Shown here: positions 62,639 through 64,000 of the stretch, piece by piece
Layout: the number at the start of each line of letters is the position of its first letter
Numbering within the stretch: position 1 is the stretch's first letter
From: Cardinalis cardinalis
Taxonomy: Eukaryota > Chordata > Aves > Passeriformes > Cardinalidae
Assembly: GCA_014549065.1 (NCBI GenBank)
Contig: JACDOX010000323.1
Coordinates: forward strand, 124,001 to 188,000
Direction: 5' to 3'
Length of the DNA stretch: 64,000 nucleotides
Made by a program: the position numbers and the translations under genes
The notes under the pieces: model-generated
What the model saw: the letters and a program-made list of their open reading frames with translations, nothing else
Told to the model about the DNA's origin: nothing
Databases searched by the model: none

Positions 62639-64000
62639 TCAGCCTGAAAGAGCAGAATCCTCCACTCCTCCCCTCAAATCTGCTCCACTGTTCATGGAAG
62701 GCAGGACAAGGGATATGGGGGTGGAGAGATGGACAGTGCCTTTGGTACTCTGTGGTTTCCATGACCTTCAGAACCCTTATACAAAATTGGATGTGACATA
62801 GGCATTTGAAGNCATATTTCTTCCCCATGCAGCCAAGGCTCTGGGCTCTTCTGCAATAACATCCCTAGAAGGAAGAGATTGAAGCTGCATAAAACCTACA
62901 ATGATTTCTTTTCAAGTACACCCAAATGAAGTTTTGAGCAAATCAACCATCCCTGACTCACCTCCACAGACACACACCAAGTTCCTGCCTCCACAAAAAA
63001 AAGGCAGCAGGATCGTCAGCCATTAAACCACTCGAGCAAGGAGCATTTCCACAATTTTCATTTGGAATCTCTTTCTTGACATTCAGTCTCNATTTTCCTT
63101 TTCCCCCTGCTTCATCCCATGCTGCCAAGGCCCACCTTGCAGACCACACCAGTCTCCTCTCCATTGCTGTTCTCTGATACTTTTCCTTTAATCATCCCCT
63201 CTGCCAGAGGGTTGAGAGCAGTCCTGATCATACAGAGCTCCCACTCCCTTTACCAACCACTGTGGAGAAGGCAAGTTGCCTTTTGTAACANAAGTCCTCT
63301 GTAATTTCAGCCTGAATATGAGCAGATTTAATTTTCTGCTCCTACAACTGAGGGCTCCCTGGGAGGAGAAATGCAATCTTTTCTCTCTGAGTCAGCATGT
63401 AATTACATATGGTCCAGACATGGCCTGCAGCATCTTCACAGTTATTTTTGTCCCAGAAAAGGATTAGGCTGGATGCAGCATCATATATTCTGAGAGAGAG
63501 AAAGGGGCAGAGCCAAAAAAAGCACTGAAATAGAAACCTCTGGCTACCCTGAGCCCTAACTCTCCTTGAAACTCAAANTTAATTCCTTAATGAGCAAGAA
63601 ACCCAAGTGCTTCCACCACTGCACTGGAACCAGAGCCCTAAACAGTTAAATCTTTTGTTTTCATGGGTGTTGAATTCATAAAAATACAACAAACCATCAA
63701 CTCTCCTCTTCCCTCACACTGAAATGATTAACCAGAGGGAAGAATGCTTCTATACAAAGTACATTTTGTGCTGCTCATGGATTTGAGCACGGATTTCAAG
63801 CAGTTCCGACTGGGAATAGGGTCTCAAAAGTAAGTCAAAAGATTAACTCNAAAGGTATAACAAGAGATTTCTAAAAGAAAATTGATAAGTGAGGGAAAAT
63901 AATTATGGATTGCTTGAATTATGAGAACTCCTATGATTCCTAGATTCTCTTTTGTTTAGAAACTTTCCCATCTCCCACTGCTTTTCCATATATTTTCAAT
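62639..64000. other. Intergenic sequence, no gene recognised
   Basis: Unique-looking sequence to the end of the window. Small frames only, none with a recognised motif. Confidence 0.5.

Noticed and set aside
46751..64000. Search for PDE6H or ARHGDIB, expected next to RERG from human gene order
   Set aside because: No exon with the expected peptides was seen; they probably lie outside this window.

Overview
This is vertebrate nuclear DNA, almost certainly from a bird and probably a songbird. The evidence is three split exons of a vertebrate Ras-family gene with GT/AG introns, avian CR1 LINE 3'-end fragments, and several short LTR-like repeats of kinds I recall from songbird genomes. Isolated single Ns and one 605-base N run mark it as a draft assembly. 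There is no bacterial or phage gene organisation, CRISPR array or rRNA, and I found no tRNA.

The one gene I can support is RERG (Ras-like, oestrogen-regulated growth inhibitor) on the + strand. Three coding exons are present: 26666-26722, 41865-41938 and 42950-43357. Their phases join exactly and encode residues 21(part)-199 of a 199-residue protein. The first coding exon (residues 1-20, with the P-loop) was not found and probably lies upstream, so bases 1-26665 are read as intron. The introns after the first two exons found are 15142 and 1011 bases. The 3' UTR starts at 43358; its end is uncertain, with candidate poly(A) signals at 43575 and 46722.

The rest is non-coding. Introns: a CR1 fragment (about 345-780); four copies of one 365-415 bp LTR-like repeat, all antisense to RERG (2877-3261, 15761-16175, about 26733-27095, 36486-36887); two copies of a second LTR-like repeat (about 19690-20177 and 35525-36020); simple-sequence tracts; a perfect 20-bp inverted repeat at 39971-40018; and a 411-bp-period tandem duplication at 42122-42915, just before the last exon.

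Downstream of RERG (about 46.7-64 kb) I see no gene. This part holds a purine-rich minisatellite (49185-49470), a nested cluster in which a CR1 fragment is split by one LTR-like element and cut by another with a perfect 6-bp target-site duplication (59643-60670), an AT-rich satellite (61145-61440) and a further LTR-like element (62129-62638).

I found no previously undescribed biological system. The most interesting observations concern repeats lying very close to RERG splice sites, the inverted repeat, and the nested elements.
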